DNA from: Clostridiales bacterium
GTDB taxonomy: Bacteria > Bacillota > Clostridia > Oscillospirales > Oscillospiraceae
Length of the DNA stretch: 64,000 nucleotides
Reading direction: 5' to 3'
Assembly: GCA_022782265.1 (NCBI GenBank)
Contig: JALFOM010000148.1
Location: 16,328-80,327 of the forward strand
Shown here: one piece after another, positions 31,069 through 39,808 of the stretch
How the letters are laid out: every line of letters starts with the position of its first letter
Position numbering within the stretch: position 1 is the stretch's first letter
Position numbers and translations under genes: made by a program
The notes under the pieces: generated by a model
The model's input: only the letters and a program-made list of their open reading frames with translations
What the model was told of the DNA's origin: nothing
Databases searched by the model: none

Positions 31069-31620
31069 ATGAAAAATTCTCCCGTAAAGACCATCGTCGC
31101 CATCGGCGTCGGCGCGGCTCTGTTCTTTGTTCTGGGCCGTTTCGTATCCATTCCCAGCCCTGTCCCCAACACCAACATCGCCACCCAGTACGGCCTGCTG
31201 GCCTTCATGGCCGTGATGTTCGGCCCTGTGGCCGGCGTGCTCATCGGCCTGATCGGCCACGCCCTTATCGACTTCAGCTACGGCTGGGGCATCTGGTGGA
31301 GCTGGGTCATTGCCTCCGGCGTTTTCGGCCTGCTGGTGGGCCTGGTGTCCAGCCGTGTAAAGGTTGCTGAGGGCGAGTTCGGCAAGAAGGACATTCTGGT
31401 GTTCAACCTGGCCCAGATTGTCGCCCATGTTGTGGCATGGATCGTGGTCGCCCCCGTGCTGGATATTCTGATGTACGCTGAGCCTGCCAACAAGGCGTTC
31501 CTGCAGGGCGTAGTTGGCGGCGCATCCAACATCGTCACCACCGCCATCATCGGCACGCTGCTCTGCGTGGCCTATGCGGCCACCAAGCCCAAGAAGGGCA
31601 GCCTGAAGGAAGAGGAATAA
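31069..31620 (+). CDS. ECF transporter S component (UPF0397 family)
   Basis: 183 residues from ATG 31069 (RBS AGAAGGAG). Five to six membrane helices; the N-terminus VKTIVAIGVGAALFFVLGRF with IPSPVPNTNI and the central HALIDFSYGWGIWWSWVI match UPF0397, a group of predicted vitamin-binding S components whose ligand is unsettled. It is sandwiched between the SAM hydrolase gene and its dedicated EcfA-EcfA-EcfT genes, making this a group I (dedicated) ECF transporter. A product or precursor connected to methionine, adenosine or SAM could be the substrate; this is inference. Confidence 0.9.
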   Translation: MKNSPVKTIVAIGVGAALFFVLGRFVSIPSPVPNTNIATQYGLLAFMAVMFGPVAGVLIGLIGHALIDFSYGWGIWWSWVIASGVFGLLVGLVSSRVKVAEGEFGKKDILVFNLAQIVAHVVAWIVVAPVLDILMYAEPANKAFLQGVVGGASNIVTTAIIGTLLCVAYAATKPKKGSLKEEE

Positions 31621-31744
31621 TTTCCGACAGCCTGTGCGGCAAATACGGCGGGATGATTGTCCCGCCGTATTTGGGTATAAGGGAAAGGCCGCTTCAAGGG
31701 CGGTTTTTCCCTTATGCCCGAACTGTATTATTGGAGGTGACGGG

Positions 31745-33454
31745 GTGAACGAGCCTGTCCTGGAATTTAAAAACTTTGGTTTTCAATATAACGCCCAGTC
31801 CAAGCCCACACTGGTTGATATCAATCTGACGGTCCGCAAGGGGGAGAAGCTGCTGATTGCGGGGCCCTCCGGCTGCGGCAAGTCCACCATGGCCCACTGC
31901 ATCAACGGGCTGATCCCTTTTTCCTATAAGGGGGAGATCAGCGGCAGCCTGAAGCTCTTCGGCAAGGAGACAAAGGAGCTGAGCATCTTCGATATCTCCC
32001 GCCATGTGGGCACGGTGCTTCAGGATTCCGACGGGCAGTTTATCGGTTTGACCGTGGCGGAGGACATCGCCTTCGCCCTGGAAAACGACTGCGTGGGCGA
32101 GCCGGAGCTGCACCGGCGGGTGCAGCAGGCGGCAGAGCTGGTGGATATCGAAAGCCATTTGCTCCATGCGCCCAACGAGCTGTCCGGCGGGCAGAAGCAG
32201 AGAGTGTCCCTCGCCGGCGTTATGGTGGACGATGTGGACATTCTGCTGTTCGACGAGCCGCTGGCAAACCTGGACCCCGCCACCGGCAAGCAGGCCATCG
32301 AGCTGATCGACCAGATCCAGAAAAAGACCGGCGCCGCGGTGATCATCATCGAACACCGGCTGGAGGACGTGCTGCACCGGGATGTGGACCGGGTGGTCCT
32401 TATGCACGGGGGCAGAATCCTTGCCGACACCACTCCGGCAGAGCTTCTGAGCCGGGACTATCTCAGCGAAAACGGGATAAGAGAGCCCCTGTACATCACC
32501 GCGCTGAAGTATGCCGGCGTAAAGATCAGGCCGGAAATGCACCCGGAGAGCATACGCACGGTGGAGCTTACGGAGCCGGCAAAGGAGAAGGTCAGAGCCT
32601 GGTTTCAGGCCGCGCCCCCCGCGCCGGCCGAGCCGGAGCGGGAGACCCTGCTGGAGGCCAGGGACCTGCGCTTTGCCTACGCAAACGGCCACACCGCGCT
32701 GCAGCAGGTGTCCGTGTCGGTAAAAAAAGGGGAGCTTATCGCCATTGTGGGCACAAACGGCGCGGGAAAATCCACCTTTTCCAAGGTGGTCTGCGGCTTT
32801 GAACACCAGCAGGAGGGCACGCTCCGCTTCAATGGCAGGGACCTGATGGAGCTGTCCATCAAGGAGCGGGCCGACCATATCGGCTATGTGATGCAAAACC
32901 CCAACCAGATGATCTCCAAGACATTGATCTTCGACGAGGTGGCCCTGGGCCTTCGCACCCGGGGCGTTCCGGAGGAGGAAGTCACCCGCCGGGTGGAGGA
33001 GACGCTGAAAATCTGCGGCCTGTGGCCCTTCCGCAAATGGCCGGTATCGGCCCTGAGCTTCGGACAGAAAAAGCGCGTGACCATCGCCTCCATTCTGGTG
33101 CTGGAGCCGGAGATGATTATCCTGGACGAGCCCACCGCCGGGCAGGATTACCGCCACTACACCGACATTATGGCGTTTCTGGAGGAGCTGAACGGCAGGG
33201 GCATAACCGTGGTGATGATCACCCACGACATGCACCTGATGCTGGAGTACGCCCGCCGGGCCGTGGTGTTTTCCCAGGGCCGGGTGATTGCCGACGACAG
33301 CTCGGCGTCCATCCTGACAAACCCGGACGTCATCAGCCGGGCCAACCTGAAGGAGACCTCTCTCTATGAGCTGGCGCTCCGCTGCGGGATCGGGGACGCC
33401 AGGGCCTTCGTTCAGCGCTTCATTGATTATGAGCGGGAGGTGTGCCGCAAGTGA
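31745..33454 (+). CDS. ECF transporter ATPase, fused double ATP-binding protein
   Basis: 569 residues from GTG 31745 with GGAGGTGA upstream; upstream in-frame codons lack an RBS. Two ABC ATPase domains in tandem: domain 1 with Walker A GPSGCGKST (~40), LSGGQKQRVSLA and LLFDEPLANLD; domain 2 (from ~300) with Walker A GTNGAGKST, LSFGQKKRVTIA and IILDEPTAGQD. A single chain replaces the usual EcfA1/EcfA2 pair, as in YkoD. Together with EcfT downstream it powers the S component. Confidence 0.94.
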   Translation: MNEPVLEFKNFGFQYNAQSKPTLVDINLTVRKGEKLLIAGPSGCGKSTMAHCINGLIPFSYKGEISGSLKLFGKETKELSIFDISRHVGTVLQDSDGQFIGLTVAEDIAFALENDCVGEPELHRRVQQAAELVDIESHLLHAPNELSGGQKQRVSLAGVMVDDVDILLFDEPLANLDPATGKQAIELIDQIQKKTGAAVIIIEHRLEDVLHRDVDRVVLMHGGRILADTTPAELLSRDYLSENGIREPLYITALKYAGVKIRPEMHPESIRTVELTEPAKEKVRAWFQAAPPAPAEPERETLLEARDLRFAYANGHTALQQVSVSVKKGELIAIVGTNGAGKSTFSKVVCGFEHQQEGTLRFNGRDLMELSIKERADHIGYVMQNPNQMISKTLIFDEVALGLRTRGVPEEEVTRRVEETLKICGLWPFRKWPVSALSFGQKKRVTIASILVLEPEMIILDEPTAGQDYRHYTDIMAFLEELNGRGITVVMITHDMHLMLEYARRAVVFSQGRVIADDSSASILTNPDVISRANLKETSLYELALRCGIGDARAFVQRFIDYEREVCRK

Positions 33455-34287
33455 CCAATATCTTCAACTACATCGACCGCCCCTCTCCCATACACCGGCT
33501 CACCGGAGCCACAAAGTTAGTGTGCCTGCTGCTGTGGAGCCTGGCCGCCATGACCACCTATGACACCCGCTTTCTGGCGGTGCTGCCGGTGATCAGTATC
33601 GTGCTTTTCCGCATCTCGAAGATCAGGATCCGGGATGTGTCCTTCATGCTGGGCTTTACCGCCGTATTCATGGTGCTGAACAATGTGCTGATCTTTCTCT
33701 TCTCGCCCCAGCACGGCGTGGGCATTTACGGGACGAAGCATGTGCTGCTGAGTCTGGGCGGGAACTATGTGCTCACAAAGGAGCAGCTGTTTTATCATCT
33801 CAATCTGGTGCTGAAATACCTGTCCACCATCCCCATCGTGCTGCTCTTTGTCTGCACCACCAACCCCAGTGAGTTTGCCGCCTCCCTGAACCGGATCGGC
33901 GTGAAATACACCATCGCCTATTCCGTGGCGCTGGCGCTGCGCTATATCCCGGACATTCAGCGGGAGTACCATGAGATCTCCCAGGCCCAGCAGGCCAGGG
34001 GCGTGGAAATGAGCAAAAAGCAGTCCCTTTTCAAGCGGCTGAAAAGCGCCGGGGCCATTCTGATCCCGCTGGTATTGTCCAGCATGGACAGGATCGAGGT
34101 AATTTCCAACGCCATGGAGCTGCGCGGCTTCGGAAAGAATAAAAAGCGCACCTGGTATATGGGCCGGAAATTCCGCAGGGCGGATATCCTGTGTATGGCC
34201 TTCTGCGCTTTGCTCTTTGCCCTGGCCCTCATCCTCAACGCCGCCAACGGCGGACGCTACTGGAACCCCTTTATCTCAATTCGTTGA
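33451..34287 (+). CDS. ecfT: ECF transporter transmembrane component EcfT
   Basis: 278 residues from GTG 33451, which overlaps the ATPase stop by 4 nt (GTGA) and has GGGAGGTG 8 nt upstream. About five membrane helices and the two coupling motifs of EcfT: AQQARGVEMS (ARG motif near residue 185) and the second, MELRGFGKNKKRT (near 225), which contact the ATPases. The stop codon lies inside a perfect 14-bp palindrome (34282-34311), probably the transcript end signal. Confidence 0.92.
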   Translation: MTNIFNYIDRPSPIHRLTGATKLVCLLLWSLAAMTTYDTRFLAVLPVISIVLFRISKIRIRDVSFMLGFTAVFMVLNNVLIFLFSPQHGVGIYGTKHVLLSLGGNYVLTKEQLFYHLNLVLKYLSTIPIVLLFVCTTNPSEFAASLNRIGVKYTIAYSVALALRYIPDIQREYHEISQAQQARGVEMSKKQSLFKRLKSAGAILIPLVLSSMDRIEVISNAMELRGFGKNKKRTWYMGRKFRRADILCMAFCALLFALALILNAANGGRYWNPFISIR

Positions 34288-34311
34288 CAAAGTCATTTGA
34301 CTTTGTCAACG
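34282..34311. repeat. Perfect 14-bp palindrome over the ecfT stop codon
   Basis: CGTTGACAAAGTCA and its exact reverse complement are separated by TT. It includes the stop codon of ecfT and is not followed by a T-run, so it may be an RNA-stabilising hairpin or a protein-binding dyad. Confidence 0.7.
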
Positions 34312-34503
34312 AGAGGGAATGCACTGCACTCGATGCCTCAATGTGTGCCTGCGACGCACATTTCGACATTCGTTTCGTGAGAAGTGTTTTCTGCGACGCA
34401 CATGTCGCCGCAGAAAACTTATACTATTCCTTTTTTCGCTGCGGCGAAAAAACTCTGCGAGGCTTTGTGCAAAGTTTCATACTAGACTCCCATAAAAAGT
34501 ATC
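34312..34503. other. Hairpin-rich intergenic stretch
   Basis: No gene seen. Hairpins: GTTTTCTGCG/CGCAGAAAAC (34386-34418) and TTTTTTCGC/GCGAAAAAA (34431-34452). The word CTGCGACGCACAT occurs twice (near 34348 and 34391). Confidence 0.55.
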
Positions 34504-34540
34504 AGGTGCTCTTTCTTTGAGAGGGCACCTTTTTTTGACG
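34504..34540 (+). terminator. Terminator upstream of degV
   Basis: AGGTGC...GCACCT stem with inner CTCTTTCTTTGAGAG region and a TTTTTTT run. Confidence 0.8.
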
Positions 34541-34772
34541 GGTATACCGGAAAAAGGGATTTTTGGGGAAATTTCTGCACAAAAATTGCCGGATTCTACT
34601 CTCCGTAGAGGAAAAAAACGGCCACTCTACACCCCATTCTCCGGCAGTATAGACGGGCAGGGGAGGAGTAGCTTGAACTTTTTGAAGCTTTTGGGTATGA
34701 TTTCACCAAGGGTTTGGAGATAATCTGCTTATGCCCGGATAAAAAGAAAAGCACACTCAGGAGGCATATGCC
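34541..34772. other. Gap before the DegV gene, no gene seen
   Basis: GCCGGA near 34589 and TCCGGC near 34642 could pair around an inner TACTCTCCGTAGAGG hairpin. No convincing promoter was identified; an RBS (AGGAGG) lies at about 34760. Confidence 0.4.
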
Positions 34773-35657
34773 ATGTCATTTGTGATCGTAACCGATACGT
34801 CCGCGAATATCCCCAAAAGAATCGTGGAGGAGCGGGATCTGAAGATCATCCCCTTTTCCTACTATGTGGACGGCGTTGAACATACCTGCGATGATATAGA
34901 GGCCTTTGACGGCGAGGGCTTTTACGCCATGATGAAGGGGCACACCAACGTGACCACCTCTCAGATCCCGCCTCAGCGCTATCTGGATTTTTTTGAGCCT
35001 TTCGTCAAGGAAGGGCAGGACGTTTTGTTTGTCAGCATGTCCTCCGGCATCAGCGGCTCCTTCTCTTCTTCCAACATTGCCGCCGTTCAGCTCATGGAGA
35101 CCTACCCGGACAGGATCGTCCGCTCCGTGGACACCAAGGGCGCCTCTCTGGGCGAGGGACTGCTGGCCCTGCGGGCCGCGGAATGCCGGGACAGGGGCAT
35201 GGGCATTGAAGAGACCGTGGAGCTGCTCTGCCGGATGAGAGAGCGCGTATGTCAGGTATTCACCGTGGACGACCTGATGTTTCTGCGCAAGGGCGGCCGC
35301 ATTTCCAACGTCACCGCCATTGTGGGCACGGTGCTGAACATCAAGCCCCTGCTCAAAGGCGATGAGGAGGGCCGGATCGTGGCCTTCGGCAAGGTGAGAG
35401 GCAGAAAGCACTCCGTTGAGGCCATTGCCGAGCGCTATGACCAGCTGGTGGAGCGCCCGGAGGAGCAGCTGGTGTGCATTGCCCACGCCGCCTGTGAGAA
35501 GGACGCGGATTACCTCATCAGTCTGCTCAATAAAAACCATCCTCCCAAAGAGATATTGAAGGTCTGCTATGAGCCTGTCACCGGCTCCCATGTAGGCCCC
35601 GGCGCCCTGGCCCTGTTCTTTGAAGGCAGAGACGGCGCAAGAGCGGAAATTAAGTGA
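34773..35657 (+). CDS. DegV family protein (fatty acid-binding subunit FakB-like)
   Basis: 294 residues, normal length. FVIVTDTSANIPKRIVEER at the N-terminus, the fatty acid carboxylate-binding SMSSGISGSFSSS (near 90), DTKGASLGEG and the C-terminal GSHVGPGALALFF motif define the family. DegV/FakB proteins hold a fatty acid that FakA phosphorylates to acyl-phosphate for phospholipid synthesis. No fakA lies nearby. RBS AGGAGG 9 nt before ATG 34773; own terminator. Confidence 0.92.
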   Translation: MSFVIVTDTSANIPKRIVEERDLKIIPFSYYVDGVEHTCDDIEAFDGEGFYAMMKGHTNVTTSQIPPQRYLDFFEPFVKEGQDVLFVSMSSGISGSFSSSNIAAVQLMETYPDRIVRSVDTKGASLGEGLLALRAAECRDRGMGIEETVELLCRMRERVCQVFTVDDLMFLRKGGRISNVTAIVGTVLNIKPLLKGDEEGRIVAFGKVRGRKHSVEAIAERYDQLVERPEEQLVCIAHAACEKDADYLISLLNKNHPPKEILKVCYEPVTGSHVGPGALALFFEGRDGARAEIK

Positions 35658-35665
35658 AGTGAAAA

Positions 35666-35702
35666 GAAAGATGCAGGGCTTTTGTCCTGCATCTTCTTTT
35701 AT
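35666..35702 (+). terminator. Terminator of the DegV gene
   Basis: Stem AAGATGCAGG / CCTGCATCTT with an 8-nt loop and CTTTTAT. Confidence 0.9.
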
Positions 35703-35880
35703 CAAATGATATCATTTATATCCAACTACAACTACAACCATGAACAACAACTGCAATAATCAATAATAACAATAAATACAGCAATCAGCAATCAACCGTC
35801 AACCGCAGCAGTCAACGACAACCGTCAATCATCAACCGTCAACCGGGGCCGTCCATTTTTCAACGACGACCCCGGTAAAT
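35703..35880. repeat. A/C-rich degenerate heptad repeat tract
   Basis: The plus strand is nearly G-free from 35715 to 35785, then turns into heptads close to RTCAACC; ATCAACCGTCAACCG occurs exactly at 35791-35805 and 35831-35845. No RBS or open frame; it separates the converging degV and galactosidase transcripts. Confidence 0.6.
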
Positions 35881-35891
35881 TCATTTCCCAA

Positions 35892-37475
35892 TCAGTCGAT
35901 TTCCAGTTTCTCGCGTATACCGCCGACGGTGTAGGAGACGGACAAACCGTCATCCGCGTCCACCTGCACATCGGCGGCCTCCCGGTTTTCCAGAAGACGG
36001 GCATACAGGGCTCTGGCCTCCGGGCTGTATTCTGACATGTCGTCCGAGCAGAGCAGCAGAGCGCCGAACAGACTGTTCACCGTGGCCAGAATGAACTTTT
36101 CGTCCCGGCTCAGCTTCAGATTGTCCTCCCGCAGGAAAAACACGTCCGGGTCGTTGAGGAAGGCCCGGCCATTGAGCTGACGGCGGAAAATGCTGTTGAG
36201 TATGGCGTTGCGGGTGGACACATATTCCCGGTTGGTCCGGCGCATGACCCAGCTGTTTGCCCAGTCCAGGCCCACGTCACAGCCGATGCGGCAGTAGTCC
36301 ACCAGACCGAAGGCGGGCATCAGCGGCACGCCGCAGCCTAAAATCAGCTTGTCCCCGCAGAAGCGGCGCAGCAGCTCCATGGCCCGGATCATCCGCCCGG
36401 CCCGGCTCTCCTGCTCGCTGCCGAAGGGGGCGGCGGCGTAGAGGAAGTCCAGCTTCACCAGGTCAAAGCCCCAGTCGTCGAAAATCTGCCGGAAGCTGCG
36501 CTCCAGATAGGCCACCACCTGGGGATTGTCGATATCCAGTGCGTAAAAGCCGCCCCAGTTGCTGCCGCAGTACCAGTTTTTGCCCTCCACCTGCAAAAGC
36601 CAGTCTGGGTGCTTTTCGTAAATTGCCGAGCCCTTCTGGCACACAAAGGGGGCCAGCCACAGCCCGGCCTTCAGCCCCCGGCGGTGGATATCCTCCGCGA
36701 TGGGTTTCAGACCGTGGGGGAATTTGCTCCCGTTGGTGCAAAGCCAGTCGCCCACATAGGGCTGCCAGCCGTCGTCGATCTGAAACAGGTCGCCGCTTTT
36801 CAGCAGCCTGGCGCAGCCTTCCAGGTCGGAGAGGATGCTGCCCTCGTCAATGTTCTGGTAGCGGTTATACCAGCTGGAGTAACCGGCCAGCTTTTCCGTA
36901 GTCCGGGGCTTTATGCCCATGGCGGCAAACCAGCGGTCGAACACCTGATCCTCGCCGCCTTCCGCGTAAAACAGGTCAAAGGCGTGAAACTCCCCGCCGC
37001 AGCGCAGCCCTGCGCAGTCCCGGCTGATGCTGAGCAGCCCGGCCCTGGCGTCATACTGAAAAAGGGTGTAGCCCGGCCTCTCGTCCAAGGAGCCGAAGAG
37101 CCGGTAGCGCTGCCCGGCGCGGAAATAGCAATAGCTCTCCCCGTGGGTGACGCCCGCCTTTTCCGGGTAGTCCACAAAGAAATAATCCCCGTAGCGGTCG
37201 ATGCCGAATTTCTCGTTGATGAAGCGGGGCAGATGGCAGCGGCGTATCTTGTCCCGGCGGCTGTATTCCGGGCAGCCGGTCCAGGTCTGGTAGCCGTTCA
37301 TGAAGATCTTTTCGTTCTCCCCCAGAATCAGGGGCATGGTGGCTTTGACAGAGCGGATATGCCCCTCCGGAAGAGAGCACACGATACGGTACTCGCCCTC
37401 CCGGATGTCCTGAAAGCCCCGGATGACGCTGGGGCCGTCCAGGCCTTCAATCTCAATGGTGTATTCCAGTCTCAT
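35892..37475 (-). CDS. Alpha-galactosidase (glycoside hydrolase family 36)
   Basis: 527 residues, on the short side for GH36. An N-terminal beta-sandwich (to ~190) precedes the TIM barrel with GYSSWYNRYQNI, FQIDDGWQPYVGDW, GLKAGLWLAPFVC, the nucleophile motif LVKLDFLYAAA (Asp near 345) and the acid/base motif RIGCDVGLDW (near 395). It releases terminal alpha-galactose from raffinose-type oligosaccharides or galactomannan; no signal peptide, so it acts in the cytoplasm on imported sugars. The start overlaps the GH2 gene by 23 nt and has its own RBS (AGGAGGG). Last gene of the operon. Confidence 0.92.
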   Translation of the reverse strand: MRLEYTIEIEGLDGPSVIRGFQDIREGEYRIVCSLPEGHIRSVKATMPLILGENEKIFMNGYQTWTGCPEYSRRDKIRRCHLPRFINEKFGIDRYGDYFFVDYPEKAGVTHGESYCYFRAGQRYRLFGSLDERPGYTLFQYDARAGLLSISRDCAGLRCGGEFHAFDLFYAEGGEDQVFDRWFAAMGIKPRTTEKLAGYSSWYNRYQNIDEGSILSDLEGCARLLKSGDLFQIDDGWQPYVGDWLCTNGSKFPHGLKPIAEDIHRRGLKAGLWLAPFVCQKGSAIYEKHPDWLLQVEGKNWYCGSNWGGFYALDIDNPQVVAYLERSFRQIFDDWGFDLVKLDFLYAAAPFGSEQESRAGRMIRAMELLRRFCGDKLILGCGVPLMPAFGLVDYCRIGCDVGLDWANSWVMRRTNREYVSTRNAILNSIFRRQLNGRAFLNDPDVFFLREDNLKLSRDEKFILATVNSLFGALLLCSDDMSEYSPEARALYARLLENREAADVQVDADDGLSVSYTVGGIREKLEID

Positions 37476-39807
37476 TTTGCCCTCCTATGCTGAAATGAAT
37501 TTCCACATCCTCCGTCTGCGCCGTGCTGATGCGCAGGCTGCCCCGGCCGGTCAGGCCGGTGGTTTTCACATAGCAGCCGCACATGCCGCCCTCCGCCGTC
37601 ACCGTGTCGGGGCCCACAAGGGCGATCTGACCCTCAGCCCGCAGATGTACCGGCAGCTGGGCGTAGACCGCCGGATTGTCATACTCATCCAGCAGCCGGA
37701 TCCGCACCGCCGCCATGTCGTAGCGGTCGCCCTCAGTTAGGGCGGTCTGGCTGACTTTGACTTCCAGGCGCAGTGTCTTGCCCGGGCAGCAGATACGCTC
37801 CGCCACAGTGACGCCCTGTTTCTTCGCCGCAAAGCGCCAGCGGGTGGCCTCGCCGCCCCAGTTGCCCACATATTTGCCGTAAAGGTCCACGCCGTCCTGC
37901 ATGCTCATCCTGTAGCGGACCATCGCCAGGAGCATCCGCAGCTTGTCGGAAAGGGGCATGTTGGCCAGGCCGTGCTTTCCCGCCGAGACCAGACAGCGGC
38001 GCAGAAGCTCCGCCTTTTTCGGCCCAAAGCCCTCCTGGGTCTCCAGCAGACGGCCGATGGTGTCGTCCACCGGGATGGGGCCGTGGGGCAGGCCCTTCCA
38101 GCCCCGGGGCCTGAAGGTGGTTACAAGGCAGTCGTTTTTGTACAGCTCCACCTCGTCGGCGTTGGTGAAGAGCCAGGGGCTGCCGATCTGGCCCGCCGGG
38201 TAGTCGCCGATGTCCATGGAGGAGCCTATTTCCAGTACCGGCGCCTCCTCGCCCTGACTGGCGTAAAAGGCGGCGGCCAGCTTGGGATTGCGGAAAGCGT
38301 CCATCACCCCGTGGTAGCACACCCGGTCCCCGGAGCCGAAGTCCCGGTGGGTGGGGTAGTCAAACATGCACCAGCCGAAGCAGCCCGCGTGACCGCCGGA
38401 GGCCATGGCCGCATCCTGCACCCGGGCGTGGCGCAGGGCCTGTTCCTGCCGCCGCTCCCAGGGGTCAAAGGGCTTGGTGGGGTACATGTGGCCGTTGCAC
38501 TCGGAGATCAGCAGGGCCTTGTCCATGTCCGGCGTGACCTTGTTTTTGGGCTTGGCCCCCGGATTATCGCCGGTGTGGGAGAAGTCGTTATAGGCGTACA
38601 CATCCTCCAAAAGATGGCTCTTTTCCAGATAGCGCACGCCGGTGGTGGGGCGGCTGGGGTCCAGCTCATGGGCGATGGCGTTGGTGCGGCGGTAAAATTC
38701 GTCGTCGTCCAGGCTCTCGTTGATCCGCACGCCCCAGAGAATGATGCTGGGGTGGTTCCGGTACTGGAGCACCATCTCCCGGGTGTTCTCACAGGCCTGC
38801 TCCTTCCACTTTTCGTCCCCGATGTGCTGCCAGCCGGGGATCTCGGTGAACACCAGCAGACCCTGACGGTCGCACTCGTCGATAAAATACCGGCTCTGGG
38901 GGTAGTGGGAGGTGCGGACGGCGTTGCACTGAAGCTCGTGCCGCAGAATCCGGGCGTCCTCCCGCTGCAGATGCTCCGGGGCGGCGTAGCCGATGGTGGG
39001 ATAGCACTGATGCCGGTTCAGGCCCCGGAGGAAGGTCTTTTTCCCGTTTAAATAAAAGCCGTCGGCCTTAAATGCAATGCTGCGAAAACCGAAAGTCTCC
39101 CGCAGGGAGTCAATGACCGCGCCGTGTTCGTCCAGAAGCTCCACCACGCAGGTATAGAGCGTGGGGCTGTCACAGTCCCAGAGCCGGGCCCCCGGTACGC
39201 AAAGCTCCAGTTCCCTGCCGCCTTCAGCCTCCGCGGCGGTGTTCCCGTCCGGGTCAAGGATCCGGACACGGGCGGCGCGGCCTTCCGTGGTCAGCGCCAC
39301 ATGCACCCGGTCCATGGCGGGGGTGGTGATGTAAATGTCTTCGATATACTGCTGCTCCCGGACATCCAGCCAGACCTCCCGGTAAAGCCCGCCGTAGGTC
39401 AGGTAGTCGATCACATGGCCGAAGGGCGGAATCTCCCCGTTCTCCCGGCAGTCCAGACGCACCGAGACCAGATTTTCGCCGCCGTAGCGGACCAGCTCCG
39501 TGATCTCCGCCCGGAAAGCGGTATAGCCGCAGCGGTGGACGGCGCACGCAACGCCGTTGAGGTACACCGTGGCGATGTGGGCCGCCCCGTCAAAGCGGAG
39601 AAAGAGCCGCTTGCCCCGGTACGCCTCCGGGATGGGCAGCCTGCGCCGGTAGCCGCAGATCATCTCGTAATCCTCAGGCCCGGCGTAGTGCAAAGGCACT
39701 TCCTTTACCGTGTGGGGCAGGCGGACGCGCTCCGCCTCACCCAACCCGGCCTGAAATTTTTCGGACCAGTGGGGCGTAAACTCCCAGTTGTTGCAGATGC
39801 AGATCAT
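37453..39807 (-). CDS. Glycoside hydrolase family 2 (beta-galactosidase/beta-glucuronidase type)
   Basis: 784 residues from ATG 39807 (RBS GGGAGGAAA). Domains: sugar-binding jelly roll (to ~165), Ig-like domain, and TIM barrel with the GH2 start GLNRHQCYPTIGYA, acid/base motif IILWGVRINES (Glu near 380) and nucleophile motif LLISECNGHMYP (Glu near 465). Cytoplasmic, no signal peptide. It probably cleaves beta-galactosides, given the neighbouring alpha-galactosidase; glucuronidase is the alternative. It starts 1 nt before the M28 peptidase stop, a tight operon. Confidence 0.9.
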   Translation of the reverse strand: MICICNNWEFTPHWSEKFQAGLGEAERVRLPHTVKEVPLHYAGPEDYEMICGYRRRLPIPEAYRGKRLFLRFDGAAHIATVYLNGVACAVHRCGYTAFRAEITELVRYGGENLVSVRLDCRENGEIPPFGHVIDYLTYGGLYREVWLDVREQQYIEDIYITTPAMDRVHVALTTEGRAARVRILDPDGNTAAEAEGGRELELCVPGARLWDCDSPTLYTCVVELLDEHGAVIDSLRETFGFRSIAFKADGFYLNGKKTFLRGLNRHQCYPTIGYAAPEHLQREDARILRHELQCNAVRTSHYPQSRYFIDECDRQGLLVFTEIPGWQHIGDEKWKEQACENTREMVLQYRNHPSIILWGVRINESLDDDEFYRRTNAIAHELDPSRPTTGVRYLEKSHLLEDVYAYNDFSHTGDNPGAKPKNKVTPDMDKALLISECNGHMYPTKPFDPWERRQEQALRHARVQDAAMASGGHAGCFGWCMFDYPTHRDFGSGDRVCYHGVMDAFRNPKLAAAFYASQGEEAPVLEIGSSMDIGDYPAGQIGSPWLFTNADEVELYKNDCLVTTFRPRGWKGLPHGPIPVDDTIGRLLETQEGFGPKKAELLRRCLVSAGKHGLANMPLSDKLRMLLAMVRYRMSMQDGVDLYGKYVGNWGGEATRWRFAAKKQGVTVAERICCPGKTLRLEVKVSQTALTEGDRYDMAAVRIRLLDEYDNPAVYAQLPVHLRAEGQIALVGPDTVTAEGGMCGCYVKTTGLTGRGSLRISTAQTEDVEIHFSIGGQNETGIHH

Positions 39808-39808
39808 A

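Noticed and set aside
31634..31744. N-terminal extension of the double ATPase
   Set aside because: In-frame but without RBS, and its sequence does not resemble ABC proteins; GTG 31745 has GGAGGTGA at the right distance.
35791..35845. Possible CRISPR-like repeat
   Set aside because: Only two 15-bp exact repeats within a degenerate heptad tract, no uniform spacers and no cas genes.
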